A stretch of DNA of 41,587 nt. Origin: Methanocella_A sp035319305 (GTDB lineage Archaea > Halobacteriota > Methanocellia > Methanocellales > Methanocellaceae). Shown here piece by piece: positions 8,562 through 16,745 of the stretch. A program made the translations under genes and the position numbers. The stretch spans positions 1-41,587 of the forward strand of contig DATHCY010000009.1 of assembly GCA_035319305.1 (NCBI GenBank). Direction: 5' to 3'. The number at the start of each line of letters is the position of its first letter. Positions within the stretch are counted from its first letter, which is position 1. The notes below the pieces were generated by a model, which saw only the letters and a list, made by a program, of their open reading frames with translations, did no database searches and was not told where the DNA came from.

Positions 8562-10058
8562 ATGAGTGACTCTTCTGATAACCGTCTGGTCATATATTTT
8601 GAGCAGGTGAAGACGCTAGGGTTCTTCGCCCGTCTGTTTTCCTGGAAAAAATTTTTGGCCACTAGCTTTGAAGCGTACCGGGAGTACGGGCGTCTAGCTG
8701 CAAAACTGGATGGGATTACTACTGAGTTTCGGGCTCTGGAGGCTGACAATCGCAGTTATCGGGAGCGATCCATGAAGATGGAGACGGATTACGAGTTCGC
8801 CAAGGCAGCCGCTGAAAAATATGCCGTCTCAAGCCGGGATAACGACTCTGAGATTAGCCGCCTTACCGAGCTGAATTGGGTAAAGGAACTTAAGATCGAT
8901 GAACTCAATGAGACCATTAGGAAGCTCGACCAGAAGAGCACTGAGTTGGCCGAGTCTATCACGAAAAATGAGCTTGAAGTGGGGAGGTCCCGCGAATACG
9001 AGGATAAAAATGCCAAGCGTATTCATGAACTTGAGTCTGAAACCGCCATCATAAGGTCCGATAAGGCACGGCAGGCCGAAGAGATCGTCCGGCTGGAAAA
9101 GAAAATCGCTGAAATGGAACAGGTCGAAGTTCAGCGTAGAGTCAGATATGATGAGAACGTCGTTCAGTTAAACGCGCTCAAGCAGCTGCTAGATAATGAC
9201 CGCCTCAAAATGGAGGAACAGTTGAGATCTGGGACCGGGCTGAAGTTCGAAGAAATGAGCCATACATGGCATACCCATGAAATTGATGTGAAAGAACGGC
9301 TGCGCGGTATCTGTCAGGCTTGCGGCGTTGAATACGTAGGTAAGGAAAACGCGCCCTTCGGCAAAAAAACATACAGCACGATCCGCATCTGCGACGATCT
9401 TGTCATCTTCGATGCCGTTGTCCCGCTGAACGAGGACCTTAGCACTTTCCGGGAACATGTCCGGTTGCAGGCGGAGGCTTCCCGGATCTATGCTATCGAA
9501 GACGGAGTCTACAAGCAGGTATTCCTAGTAGTGCCAACGAATACCATCACCTTTGTCGATGCCTATCATATGATGTCGAACTATGATGTACATGTGGTAA
9601 CCATCGATAATCTCCGGTTGGTCGTAGGGCAGCTCAAGCGCATCAACGACTACCACCTCCTGGGACGGCTCAGCCCCGATGATCGGGACAACATCAGCAG
9701 GGTCATCGGCAAATTGATTTATATTAGCAAACGCAGGATCCTCATGGATTCACAAATATGCGCCGAAACCAATAGCATCCTGAACAGCTGTAGCGGTAGC
9801 CTGCCGGCAAGCATCAGTTCAAAGGCGCTAGAGTACGAAAATTCAGAGCGGCTGAGTCCGTCGATGGATAAGCGGGACGGGGCGATCAGCGCGGATGATC
9901 TGAGAGAGTCGGCAATTCGGACACAGTCGCACGAAGCAGGCTACCACGGATCGGGTATCCTGGGGGCTGATGAAAATGCCAAGATCCCTGTGGAAGCGCA
10001 TCACGAATCAACCTTCGAAGATATCTTAAATAAACTGAGGGGCCAGAAACAGAGGTGA
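8562..10058 (+). CDS. Long coiled-coil protein with RmuC/nuclease-like C-terminal domain
   Basis: A 498-residue protein. Residues about 45-245 are heptad-rich coiled coil (many E, K, L, R; no Pro). A compact alpha/beta domain spans about 245-400. It contains TIRICDDLVIFDAVVPLNED followed by a helix (FREHVRLQAEASRIYA) and a hydrophobic strand, FLVVPTNTITF. This arrangement recalls RmuC-type PD-(D/E)XK domains attached to coiled coils, but the expected Lys appears as Val286, so catalysis is doubtful. The C-terminal tail of about 100 residues is low-complexity and hydrophilic. There is no signal peptide. It is a single gene between a decayed IS and an exonuclease gene. The fold assignment is inference; the coiled coil is clear. 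Confidence 0.7.
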   Translation: MSDSSDNRLVIYFEQVKTLGFFARLFSWKKFLATSFEAYREYGRLAAKLDGITTEFRALEADNRSYRERSMKMETDYEFAKAAAEKYAVSSRDNDSEISRLTELNWVKELKIDELNETIRKLDQKSTELAESITKNELEVGRSREYEDKNAKRIHELESETAIIRSDKARQAEEIVRLEKKIAEMEQVEVQRRVRYDENVVQLNALKQLLDNDRLKMEEQLRSGTGLKFEEMSHTWHTHEIDVKERLRGICQACGVEYVGKENAPFGKKTYSTIRICDDLVIFDAVVPLNEDLSTFREHVRLQAEASRIYAIEDGVYKQVFLVVPTNTITFVDAYHMMSNYDVHVVTIDNLRLVVGQLKRINDYHLLGRLSPDDRDNISRVIGKLIYISKRRILMDSQICAETNSILNSCSGSLPASISSKALEYENSERLSPSMDKRDGAISADDLRESAIRTQSHEAGYHGSGILGADENAKIPVEAHHESTFEDILNKLRGQKQR

Positions 10059-10420
10059 AATAAAGGAAAATTTCTGCTCTGATCAATCCTGGCGATTCAA
10101 TAGACGATTTGTATTGGTGTCCTTCGAGTTTTAACCGGTGTCCTTAGTGTGATTTGGCCTGGCTTATAGGCATTCAAGCAATTCGTGTACCTCTAAAAAA
10201 TTATTTTGTGTTTTCAGCCGCCTCACGGGAAACACTATAATGGGAGACTATAATGGGAGATCACAAGCTATCAGATACACGGGTACTTTTTCGTACGTGT
10301 CGATCATGCTTCTATTTTATTCGTAGCACAAGACAAGTCGGTTCGGAAGTTGGAGTTACCATTATCGGGTTGATGATTATTGAGAACGTCATCGTCCCTC
10401 GATGATGTGGTAACAATCCA
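10059..10420. other. Gene-free stretch with a short tandem repeat and a stem-loop
   Basis: Contains a 13-bp exact tandem duplication CTATAATGGGAGA (10235-10247, 10248-10260) and a stem-loop with arms around ACACGGGTAC and GTACGTGT near 10277-10300. Two GGTGTCCTT copies lie near 10117 and 10137. No reading frame is convincing. Confidence 0.5.
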
Positions 10421-10428
10421 TATATAAG
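10421..10428 (+). promoter_or_regulatory. TATA box of the DEDDh exonuclease gene
   Basis: TATATAAG predicts a transcript start near 10448. This lies downstream of the upstream in-frame TTG (10433) and upstream of the ATG at 10463, so it decides for the ATG. Confidence 0.6.
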
Positions 10429-10462
10429 CCATTTGCCAATAAGTTACTATTTGGTAATCTCA

Positions 10463-11035
10463 ATGAGATTGATCAGCGTGGTGGATGTGGAAGCGACCGG
10501 TTTGGGGAGATTCGACAGGAGGCTTCCTTTCGACGATGATTACCCTGTCAGCATTGGGATCGTCGTGGCGAGTATCGATGATTATGAAAAAAGGATCAGG
10601 TGTATCGACAGCTACTACTCCCTGATCCGGATTCCGAAGCCGGTCGGGGTGCTTGAGTCTACGGTGTTCCACAAGATCTATCCGAAAGATCTTGTGGATG
10701 CTCCGGTGCCCAACGAAGTATGCCGGCAGATCATGGGACTTTATAGAAGACATGGGAAGATGCCAGCCGGTGCGTGGAATTATCACGTTGACAGGTATTT
10801 TGTGGAGATATTATTTAAAATGGGTGGGATGAAAAAGCCGGAGTTCAAGTGGATCGAACTGAAGCCTAATGAGTCTGCCAGCCTCGATAAATATGTAGCG
10901 GAGCACGTTGTGGACCAGAAAGTTCGAAACTTAAGGCCTCATCATGCGCTTAACGACTGTGTGAGGGCTCTGGGTGTGATGGCTGCGATCACAAACTCCA
11001 GCCTTGATCTATCGGGGGTGGAATGGAAAAATTAA
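10463..11035 (+). CDS. DEDDh-family 3'-5' exonuclease (DnaQ/RNase T-like)
   Basis: 190 residues from the ATG at 10463. Exo I is VVDVEATGLG (D8, E10), Exo II is AWNYHVDRYF with D110, and Exo III is HHALNDC with H160 and D165. All four acidic ligands and the catalytic His of the DEDDh group are present. Enzymes of this type trim DNA or RNA from the 3' end with two metal ions. There is no polymerase or other domain, so it is a stand-alone nuclease. It follows the coiled-coil gene after a 400-bp gap with its own promoter, and an IS-derived element lies immediately downstream. Its substrate cannot be told from sequence. Confidence 0.85.
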   Translation: MRLISVVDVEATGLGRFDRRLPFDDDYPVSIGIVVASIDDYEKRIRCIDSYYSLIRIPKPVGVLESTVFHKIYPKDLVDAPVPNEVCRQIMGLYRRHGKMPAGAWNYHVDRYFVEILFKMGGMKKPEFKWIELKPNESASLDKYVAEHVVDQKVRNLRPHHALNDCVRALGVMAAITNSSLDLSGVEWKN

Positions 11036-11122
11036 AAATATTTCAAGGACGCTATGATCTTCCAGCGGTTTTAACCTCGCTCCATCCATCATCACAGTCT
11101 ATATTATCGCTTATGTATCGTT

Positions 11123-11345
11123 GTGAACTGTCACATCCTGAATGGCATGGCTTCCTGTTTCATAGAAACGCACTTGTTATTCTTCTGATTGGTAAAGGAG
11201 CAATCCTCTTTAGGCTAAGGTCGGGGTCTGCCCATACCACTAAATGCTATAGTATCATACAGTCGTCTGGTTAATAGTGGAATGCACGTTGAAAGAGATG
11301 GGTTGGATTCACCCCATCACTAAAGCAACCGGGTTTTCTCAAACC
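11123..11345 (-). mobile_element. Solo IS200/IS605-type element (element E, PATE-like)
   Basis: Read on the minus strand, it starts with a left-end-like block (GAGAAAACCC, hairpin region, GGGGTGAATCC; 11295-11345). It ends with TCTATGAAACAGGAAGCC, a hairpin, and terminal GTTCAC at 11123-11128. The right half matches the right ends of elements B and C closely. About 220 bp long, with no tnpB: a palindrome-associated (MITE-like) derivative. A short plus-strand frame over this region is an artefact. Confidence 0.65.
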
Positions 11346-11447
11346 CTATGATCCTATCAAATAATTACTGGAAATATTGAAGAACAACGTGACAGACAGA
11401 TTCGCTATAAATTTTTTACGATATCTTTAACTATTATTTTTACAATG

Positions 11448-11915
11448 TTATGGTATATATAATATCGCAGGTTGTTTTTTATAATCCTCGTATATTGATT
11501 TTATATCCCTGTCATAGTTGACATCTTTTTGTTCCAATTCATCTTTTGTTAACGGTTTATATATTAGATATTTATCGATAGGCATTTTCCTTTGATACAT
11601 AATATTGCGATTTTCATTGATCAACTTTGTCATTGCTCTATCTATCTCGATCTTCATTTCAGTCCTTTCAGATCTATTTTCCAGTATTTTTAATTTTGAA
11701 TACGCTCGACGATCTCCAACATTTCCTAGTGCCCTGACAATTTCAATTTTAACATCATCAGAATGTTTATATTTTAATAACTCAAGAAAAGTTATCGATA
11801 GATCCTGATTACCGCCTCCTCCAAGTTCCTTGATCGCTGTACATCTTTCCAAATCGGGCAATGTAAAATCCCAGATAATTTTTAACAACTGTTTTTCCTT
11901 ACTATTAAGGCTCAT
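11448..11915 (-). CDS. HEAT-repeat-like protein, AT-rich gene
   Basis: A 155-residue protein with a helical-hairpin segment VKIEIVRALGNVGDRRA that fits a HEAT/PBS-lyase repeat. A preceding copy-like segment spans about residues 20-50 (AIKELGGGGNQDL). The C-terminal 55 residues are charged and have no known motif. The gene is much richer in A/T than its surroundings and ends next to a very AT-rich stretch, which suggests separate acquisition. HEAT repeats mediate protein contacts; no enzyme motif is present. Confidence 0.6.
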   Translation of the reverse strand: MSLNSKEKQLLKIIWDFTLPDLERCTAIKELGGGGNQDLSITFLELLKYKHSDDVKIEIVRALGNVGDRRAYSKLKILENRSERTEMKIEIDRAMTKLINENRNIMYQRKMPIDKYLIYKPLTKDELEQKDVNYDRDIKSIYEDYKKQPAILYIP

Positions 11916-12130
11916 ATTTTGAATAAATGATTTGATGATATATAATTTTTACTACAATACTGCTGGTCGATTAGTTTGTCAATTATATTTTAATTATATT
12001 GTGTAAGTATAATTTTTATATGGGTAAAAAATAGAATATTTATAAAAATGTTGTATATTGTATATTGTAATGTAATAATGATAAACATATTTTACTAAGT
12101 ATACCAGTTTTTCGAAATGAGCTCGAGGCC
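11916..12130. other. Very AT-rich gene-free stretch
   Basis: A long run dominated by A/T, including repeated TGTATATTG (near 12052-12068). It contains the promoter region of the HEAT-like gene on the minus strand. No coding frame is supportable. Confidence 0.5.
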
Positions 12131-12189
12131 TTGCACTTCGGACAATTGATATACAAATCAAAGAAAATTTGATCACTTCATACCGTATG

Positions 12190-12255
12190 GACCGTGGGGT
12201 CAAGGAGACCTGGTTTAACGCCGGGAGGAATCAAACCCCTTAGTCATCTTCACCT
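12190..12255 (+). repeat. Dispersed repeat copy 1 (partner at 27468-27533)
   Basis: CCGTGGG...ACCTGGTTTAACGCCGGGAGGA...CTTCACCTTTCG aligns over about 65 bp with the reverse complement of 27468-27533 (ACCAGGTTTTAGCGCCGGGAGGA...CTTCACCTCTTTCG). It probably derives from an IS element, since a left-end-like block follows at 12431. Confidence 0.6.
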
Positions 12256-12430
12256 TTCGTAGTAAATTATTCCGATTTTCGCTAACATACTAACCTCTTG
12301 ACTGCATCGAAGATCAAGCTTGGTGGTCTCCATGACGCATTCGGAGTGATACGGACACCGTAAGTTATCCTCGCAGCGAGCCTACCAGCTTATGCAACTT
12401 AGTCTTACTGATTGCATAATTGAGCGGATA

Positions 12431-12472
12431 CACTTCATCCTACGACTTTAGCGCGGGGTTTCGCTACTTCTG
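12431..12472 (-). mobile_element. IS200/IS605-type left-end relic (element F)
   Basis: CTTCATCCTACGACTTTAGC followed by GCGGGGTTTCGCT matches the minus-strand left end at 41145-41195 (CTTCATCCCACGA...GGGCTTTCGCT), though the hairpin is degenerate. No tnpB is visible in the interior (12260-12430), so this is a remnant only. Confidence 0.5.
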
Positions 12473-12522
12473 CGCCCCGACAACACTAAAACTATATCAG
12501 AACCAAAAGAAACCATAAAACT

Positions 12523-13005
12523 ATGGACTCATTCCCCCAAAACTGGAGAATCAGAGGCACCACCGAAAAGCTCGGCATACCTCCCAGCGAGGCAACCCCC
12601 GGCAAACTCTACTCCAAACCACTGCAGGGCAAAATGTACACCGAAACATACTTCGAGATGGATAAAAGAGAATGGCCTGTGCTCACCGCGTTCCTCGCCG
12701 ACCACGGCTACCAACACAAGGCGTTCAAGTCCTCGGGATGGAACACGGAATATTGCTACAAGATCACCGGCAAGACCTACCAGATGTTCCAGATGGACGA
12801 GGATCTCTCCGATAAGACCGCCATGTTTATGATCATCGTCGGCTACGGGACTCCCAATACGAACTCAAACCGCCCCGCCCAAGAGGCTCGAGCGACGGAG
12901 ACCATATCCTATAACACCTGGAGTACGGAGAAGACCAAAGTTGGGAATGCGATCTCGTCGCTAATGAATGAGTATAAGAAAACGCATCGGTTCAAACCTC
13001 CATGA
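12523..13005 (+). CDS. Hypothetical protein, no recognised family
   Basis: A 160-residue, soluble-looking protein with no signal peptide, TM helix or cysteine pair motif. The middle (residues about 38-110) alternates strands and helices and may be one small alpha/beta domain. The tail is polar. The codon bias (many C-ending codons) is like that of the core genes, which supports a real gene. It sits between IS-end relics at 12431 and 13133, which is typical of accessory cargo. No function can be given. Confidence 0.6.
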   Translation: MDSFPQNWRIRGTTEKLGIPPSEATPGKLYSKPLQGKMYTETYFEMDKREWPVLTAFLADHGYQHKAFKSSGWNTEYCYKITGKTYQMFQMDEDLSDKTAMFMIIVGYGTPNTNSNRPAQEARATETISYNTWSTEKTKVGNAISSLMNEYKKTHRFKPP

Positions 13006-13132
13006 AATATACGGGTGCACTATGATCGCATTACTATCAGAGTGAACTACCACGCCTATAGGACTATGATATAACGATAGGACAAGGCCGGTGTTCTTCT
13101 TCGCTCAGAACCATATTTTATCAATAACGAAC

Positions 13133-13466
13133 GCAGAGCGAGAGAAAACCCCCCTTCTTCAGGGCGGCGTTGAACCGAGTCTCGTCGGCTTGTCAGGTAT
13201 TTAAGCGGAAACCGCTATTACCTACCGGGTTACAGTGACACCTTTGAGCGTCCCTCGCAAGGGGCTGCAGGGTGCTGGCGGTTGTAAAACATTTTGGGTG
13301 AGGGAGCGGGGCAGACCATGGAGCAAGGAAAATACAAGGGGGCAGGGAACCGGCCCCTTTCGGAGAAAAACCGGAGCCTGACAGGGGGGGTTAGCACCTA
13401 CCATCAATGTGGTGAGTGCTTTTCAATGAGACAGGAAGCCATGCCATTCAGGGCACGGTTGTTCAC
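13133..13466 (+). mobile_element. Complete solo IS200/IS605-like element without tnpB (element B)
   Basis: The left end at 13133-13184 (GAGCGAGAGAAAACCCC, hairpin, CGAGTCTC) is followed directly by the conserved 3' region. That region runs from GTCGGCTTGTCAGGTATTTA (13184-13203) through GTGCTGGCGGTTGTAAA and GGGAACCGGCC to AGACAGGAAGCCATGCC and a terminal GTTCAC (13461-13466). It is about 330 bp and lies just downstream of the hisS stop. In the parent family this 3' region encodes the omega RNA of TnpB, so it may be an RNA-only derivative. Confidence 0.7.
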
Positions 13467-13479
13467 GTTTTGCTTCCAG

Positions 13480-14766
13480 TCAAACCGACTTTAACAGTTC
13501 CAAAACTTCTTTCGTGGCTTGTTCCCCGCTCTTCATATCCTTCACCGTGACCTTTCCCACTGCCATCTCCTTCTCCCCGAGGATCAACACGAACTTCGCA
13601 CCGATCGCATTCGCGTACTTCATCTGATTGCCGAAATTCCGCCCCATAAGGTCCGTCTCAACGACGAATCCTTTATCTCGCAGCGCTTGTGCGAGAAAGG
13701 TCCCCGTCTCCCTATAATCGGTCTTGGTAGTTAGAATATAATAATCCGTCGAGATCGTCTCCTGTGGCCAGACTCCTGCCCGGCGCATCAAAATCTCGAG
13801 TACAGCGTCCCCCATTCCGAAGCCGACCGCTGGAATGTCCTCCCCGCCGAACAGCCCGACGATCTTATCATATCGGCCGCCGCCGAAGATGGCTCGGAGC
13901 TCGCCTCGAACGTCGAAGCACTCGAAGACAGTTCCGGTATAATATGCAATGCCACGGATGATCCCAGGATCAAACTCGCAGTACTGGACCATATCGTATA
14001 GCGTCATCAGCTCCGCTATCTTTTCCATGTTGGAAATGCCCGTGAAGATCTCGTCAGTTTTCGACAGCAGCGCCTTTACCTTCGGCAGGGCTTCTGCCAG
14101 CGGTCCCTTCGTCTCCAAGATCGCGATCAGCTGCCCCATCTGGAAGTCGTTCAGTCCGGCGTCAGCGAGCATCTTCTTGAACTCCTCCGGCCCGATTTTG
14201 CTTCGCTTATCGATTGCCGCAAAGGTAGCGTGAGCGTTGGCGATTCCCATACTCTCGAGCAGGCCCTGCATAAACCGGCGGTCGCTGATCTTAAAGATAA
14301 ACTCGCCCTCCAGGCCAAGGCTCAGCATCAGATCGATGCCGGCAGCCAGAACTTCCGCATCCGCCTCAGGGCCGCTAACACCATAGATGTCGATGTTCAG
14401 CTGGTAGAACTCCCGCAGCCGGCCGGACTGCGGCTCTTCGTACCGCCACATCTTGGGCATGGAATACCACTTGATCGGCCGCTTCAGCGCCTTCTCCCGT
14501 TCCACGACCATCCGTGCCACCGTCGGGGTCAACTCCGGTATTAGTGTGACATCCCGGTCGCCTTTATCCTTAAAGGAGAACGTCTGCCGGAAGATCTCCT
14601 CCCCGCTCTTTACCATGAACAGGTCGAGCGACTCTACACTGGGGGTATCGATCTCCCGAAAGCCGTACCGCATGATCACGCTTGTTATTTTATCGAATAC
14701 CCGTCGGCGTGCGGCCATATCCTCGGGGTAAAAGTCCCGGAAGCCCTTCAGTGACTGAAACTTCAT
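13480..14766 (-). CDS. hisS: Histidyl-tRNA synthetase
   Basis: A class II aminoacyl-tRNA synthetase that charges tRNA-His. From the ATG at 14766 it has 428 residues. Motif 1 is in the FRDFYPEDMAARR region and motif 2 in MWRYEEPQSGRLREFYQLN. The His-binding segments are GIAYYTGTVFECFD and GGGRYDKIVGLFGG, and motif 3 is AVGFGMGDAVLEI. A C-terminal anticodon-binding domain follows (from about 330). A GTG 9 nt upstream (14775) is an alternative start. The TATA box at 14816-14825 implies a leader of about 30 nt. Monocistronic; an IS-derived element lies immediately downstream. Confidence 0.97.
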   Translation of the reverse strand: MKFQSLKGFRDFYPEDMAARRRVFDKITSVIMRYGFREIDTPSVESLDLFMVKSGEEIFRQTFSFKDKGDRDVTLIPELTPTVARMVVEREKALKRPIKWYSMPKMWRYEEPQSGRLREFYQLNIDIYGVSGPEADAEVLAAGIDLMLSLGLEGEFIFKISDRRFMQGLLESMGIANAHATFAAIDKRSKIGPEEFKKMLADAGLNDFQMGQLIAILETKGPLAEALPKVKALLSKTDEIFTGISNMEKIAELMTLYDMVQYCEFDPGIIRGIAYYTGTVFECFDVRGELRAIFGGGRYDKIVGLFGGEDIPAVGFGMGDAVLEILMRRAGVWPQETISTDYYILTTKTDYRETGTFLAQALRDKGFVVETDLMGRNFGNQMKYANAIGAKFVLILGEKEMAVGKVTVKDMKSGEQATKEVLELLKSV

Positions 14767-14775
14767 GTGAACCAC

Positions 14776-15075
14776 GTTATCTCTTGTACACGTTGAAAAA
14801 GATAGTTGATAGGCTGTATTTAAACTATTAATAAGTTCTTATGGGGCATCAGTCTACAGTAAATATACTTTTAATGATAATGCGTTGACATAGTATTTTG
14901 AGCGGTTAAAATGCCGGTGATTGAACAGCTGGTGCACCCATAGAAAGCGTAGATCGGCCAGCGGCGGAAATGCTTATGGGCGTTCGACGGAGATCCGAAG
15001 ATGAGCTTTCGTGCTACCTCACGGGAGAATTAGTCACCAGAAAAGAATAGTTGGATAATCCGGCGGGGTATCCTT
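14776..15075. other. Gene-free stretch between argJ end and hisS start
   Basis: Holds the hisS promoter (minus-strand GTTTAAATAC, 14816-14825). A TTTCGTGCTACCTCACG string near 15007-15023 resembles TTCGTGCTACTCCACG near 21130. Otherwise nothing supportable. Confidence 0.5.
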
Positions 15076-16263
15076 TCATGTCGTGTACGAAGCGTTGATG
15101 TCCACATACTTATGCGTCAGATCGCAGCCCCAGGCGGTAGCGGTGCTCTTGCCCAAGTTGAGATCCGCCGTCACATATAGCGTATCGCTGCCCATGACCT
15201 TCTTGGCCTTCATCAACGTCTTCGCATCGCTTCTTGGCCGGCCAGCATCGACTAGCTTGACCAAGGAGCTTGTGCCGTCCGAAAACGTCAGTGTGACTTT
15301 GTTGGGGTCAACGTCGCTCCCCGAGTAGCCTATGGCGCAGACCGCCCTGCCCCAGTTGGGATCGGTGCCGTAGACGGCGCTCTTGAACAGGGGCGACCTG
15401 ACGATCGCCTTGGCTGCTTTCCGTGCGTCCTCAATCGACCTGGCGCCGTTGACCGTGGCCTCTATGAGCTTGGTCGCGCCTTCTCCGTCCCTGGCGATCT
15501 TCTTAGCCAGTTCGATGCATACATGGTCCAGTCCTTCCTGGAACTTTTTCAGGTCGGAGGGCTTTCCTGATTCTCCGGTAGCAATAATGAACAAATTATC
15601 GTTGGTGCTAGTATCTCCGTCCACGACGATCATGTTAAAACTTCTGTCCGCCGCCTTTTTCAGACAGCTTCGTAGCTGCGCCCGGCCGATCTTGGCGTCG
15701 GTGAATGCGAATGCCAGCATTGTTCCCATATTGGGCTCGATCATGCCGGAGCCCTTGCATATGCCGCCGATACGAATGCCGTCTTCGATTTCGACTGCGT
15801 ACGACTTGGGAACCAGGTCGGTGGTCATAATGGCCCTGTTGGCATTTTCGCTGCCTTCGGGTTTATGGGTAACATTATTGAAGACCTCTTCGAAGCGGTC
15901 TGTGTACCATTGCATATCCATGTGCCTGCCGATCACGCCGGTAGATGAGACGCCAATGGTGTGTGGGTCTACGTTCAGCTTTTTTGCCAGGAGGTTAGCC
16001 ATGGCGATGGCGTCCTTAATGCCCTTCTCACGGGTGAACGCGTTGGCACAGCCGCTGCTGGCGATAATGCCGTTGAAATCTCCGCCTTTCTTTTTCAGGT
16101 GGTCCTGGGATACTAATACGGGCGCCGCCTTGACCTTGTTCATGGTGAACACGCCTGCAGCAGGCCCTTTTGCCAGCATGATTGCAAGGCCTGTCTTTCC
16201 TTCTTTGATGCCCCAGGCTTTGACGCCTTTCACTGCGCAGATACCGCCTTGTACCTCTTTCAT
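15076..16263 (-). CDS. argJ: Glutamate N-acetyltransferase / ornithine acetyltransferase
   Basis: A 395-residue ArgJ that transfers acetyl from N-acetylornithine to glutamate (cyclic arginine pathway). The self-cleavage site is in KGSGMIEPNMGTMLAF, where T181 would be the new N-terminal nucleophile. The residue before it is Gly180, where most ArgJ have Ala. The oxyanion region STGVIG (107-112) is present. The ATG overlaps the stop of the upstream CBS gene (ATGA), so it is translationally coupled. Last gene of the operon running from 18619. Whether it is bifunctional (also acetyl-CoA dependent) cannot be told. Confidence 0.96.
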   Translation of the reverse strand: MKEVQGGICAVKGVKAWGIKEGKTGLAIMLAKGPAAGVFTMNKVKAAPVLVSQDHLKKKGGDFNGIIASSGCANAFTREKGIKDAIAMANLLAKKLNVDPHTIGVSSTGVIGRHMDMQWYTDRFEEVFNNVTHKPEGSENANRAIMTTDLVPKSYAVEIEDGIRIGGICKGSGMIEPNMGTMLAFAFTDAKIGRAQLRSCLKKAADRSFNMIVVDGDTSTNDNLFIIATGESGKPSDLKKFQEGLDHVCIELAKKIARDGEGATKLIEATVNGARSIEDARKAAKAIVRSPLFKSAVYGTDPNWGRAVCAIGYSGSDVDPNKVTLTFSDGTSSLVKLVDAGRPRSDAKTLMKAKKVMGSDTLYVTADLNLGKSTATAWGCDLTHKYVDINASYTT

Positions 16264-16733
16264 TTGTTCCCTCCCAGGCCGTGTATGATGTCGTCTCGGG
16301 TGACGATTCCCATTATCTGCCCGCCCTTCATCACTGGCAGCCGGTTGACCCTGTGACGTACCATATCCGATGCCGCCTCCTCAACGTCCGCTTCGGGTGT
16401 GGTAGTCCAGACATGTTTGCTCATAATGTCCTTGACCGGCTTGCCCCCGAGGTTGGTGAAGGAGCGCTGCAGCTCCCGTAGCTGCAGCAGATCTTTGAAC
16501 GGGATCTCTAGCAGCACTTCGAAGGGGGTGGGCAGCCACAGGATGTCCGAGCTCTTAGGCACCGCGAGGATCTTCATAATGTCCTCCTCGGTGACGATGC
16601 CCACTAGCTTATCTTTATCGACGACTGGTATGCCGCTGATCTTTTTCTCGCTCATCAGCCTGACTATGTCCTCTATTTTATCAGATGGAGTGCAGGTTAT
16701 CACACTTTTTGTCATAACGTCTTCGACTATCAT
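16260..16733 (-). CDS. Protein with two CBS domains
   Basis: A 157-residue protein made of two CBS motifs: residues about 1-58 (VEDVMTKSVITCTPSDKIED ... GIVTEEDIMKIL) and about 98-157 (VKDIMSKHVWTTTPEADVEE ... GIVTRDDIIHGLG). A 40-residue linker separates them. CBS pairs bind adenosyl ligands (AMP, ATP, SAM) and regulate partner proteins. It lies between argC and argJ with an ATGA overlap to argJ and 12 nt to argC, which suggests a link to arginine synthesis. The ligand is unknown. Confidence 0.93.
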   Translation of the reverse strand: MIVEDVMTKSVITCTPSDKIEDIVRLMSEKKISGIPVVDKDKLVGIVTEEDIMKILAVPKSSDILWLPTPFEVLLEIPFKDLLQLRELQRSFTNLGGKPVKDIMSKHVWTTTPEADVEEAASDMVRHRVNRLPVMKGGQIMGIVTRDDIIHGLGGNK

Positions 16734-16745
16734 CGCTATCTCCTC

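Noticed and set aside
11023..11274. 83-codon plus-strand frame overlapping the end of the DEDDh exonuclease
   Set aside because: It runs through the right end of IS relic E, which reads clearly on the other strand; no family resemblance.
12985..13000. tRNA T-arm-like GGTTCAAACC
   Set aside because: Lies inside the 12523-13005 gene and no cloverleaf forms around it.
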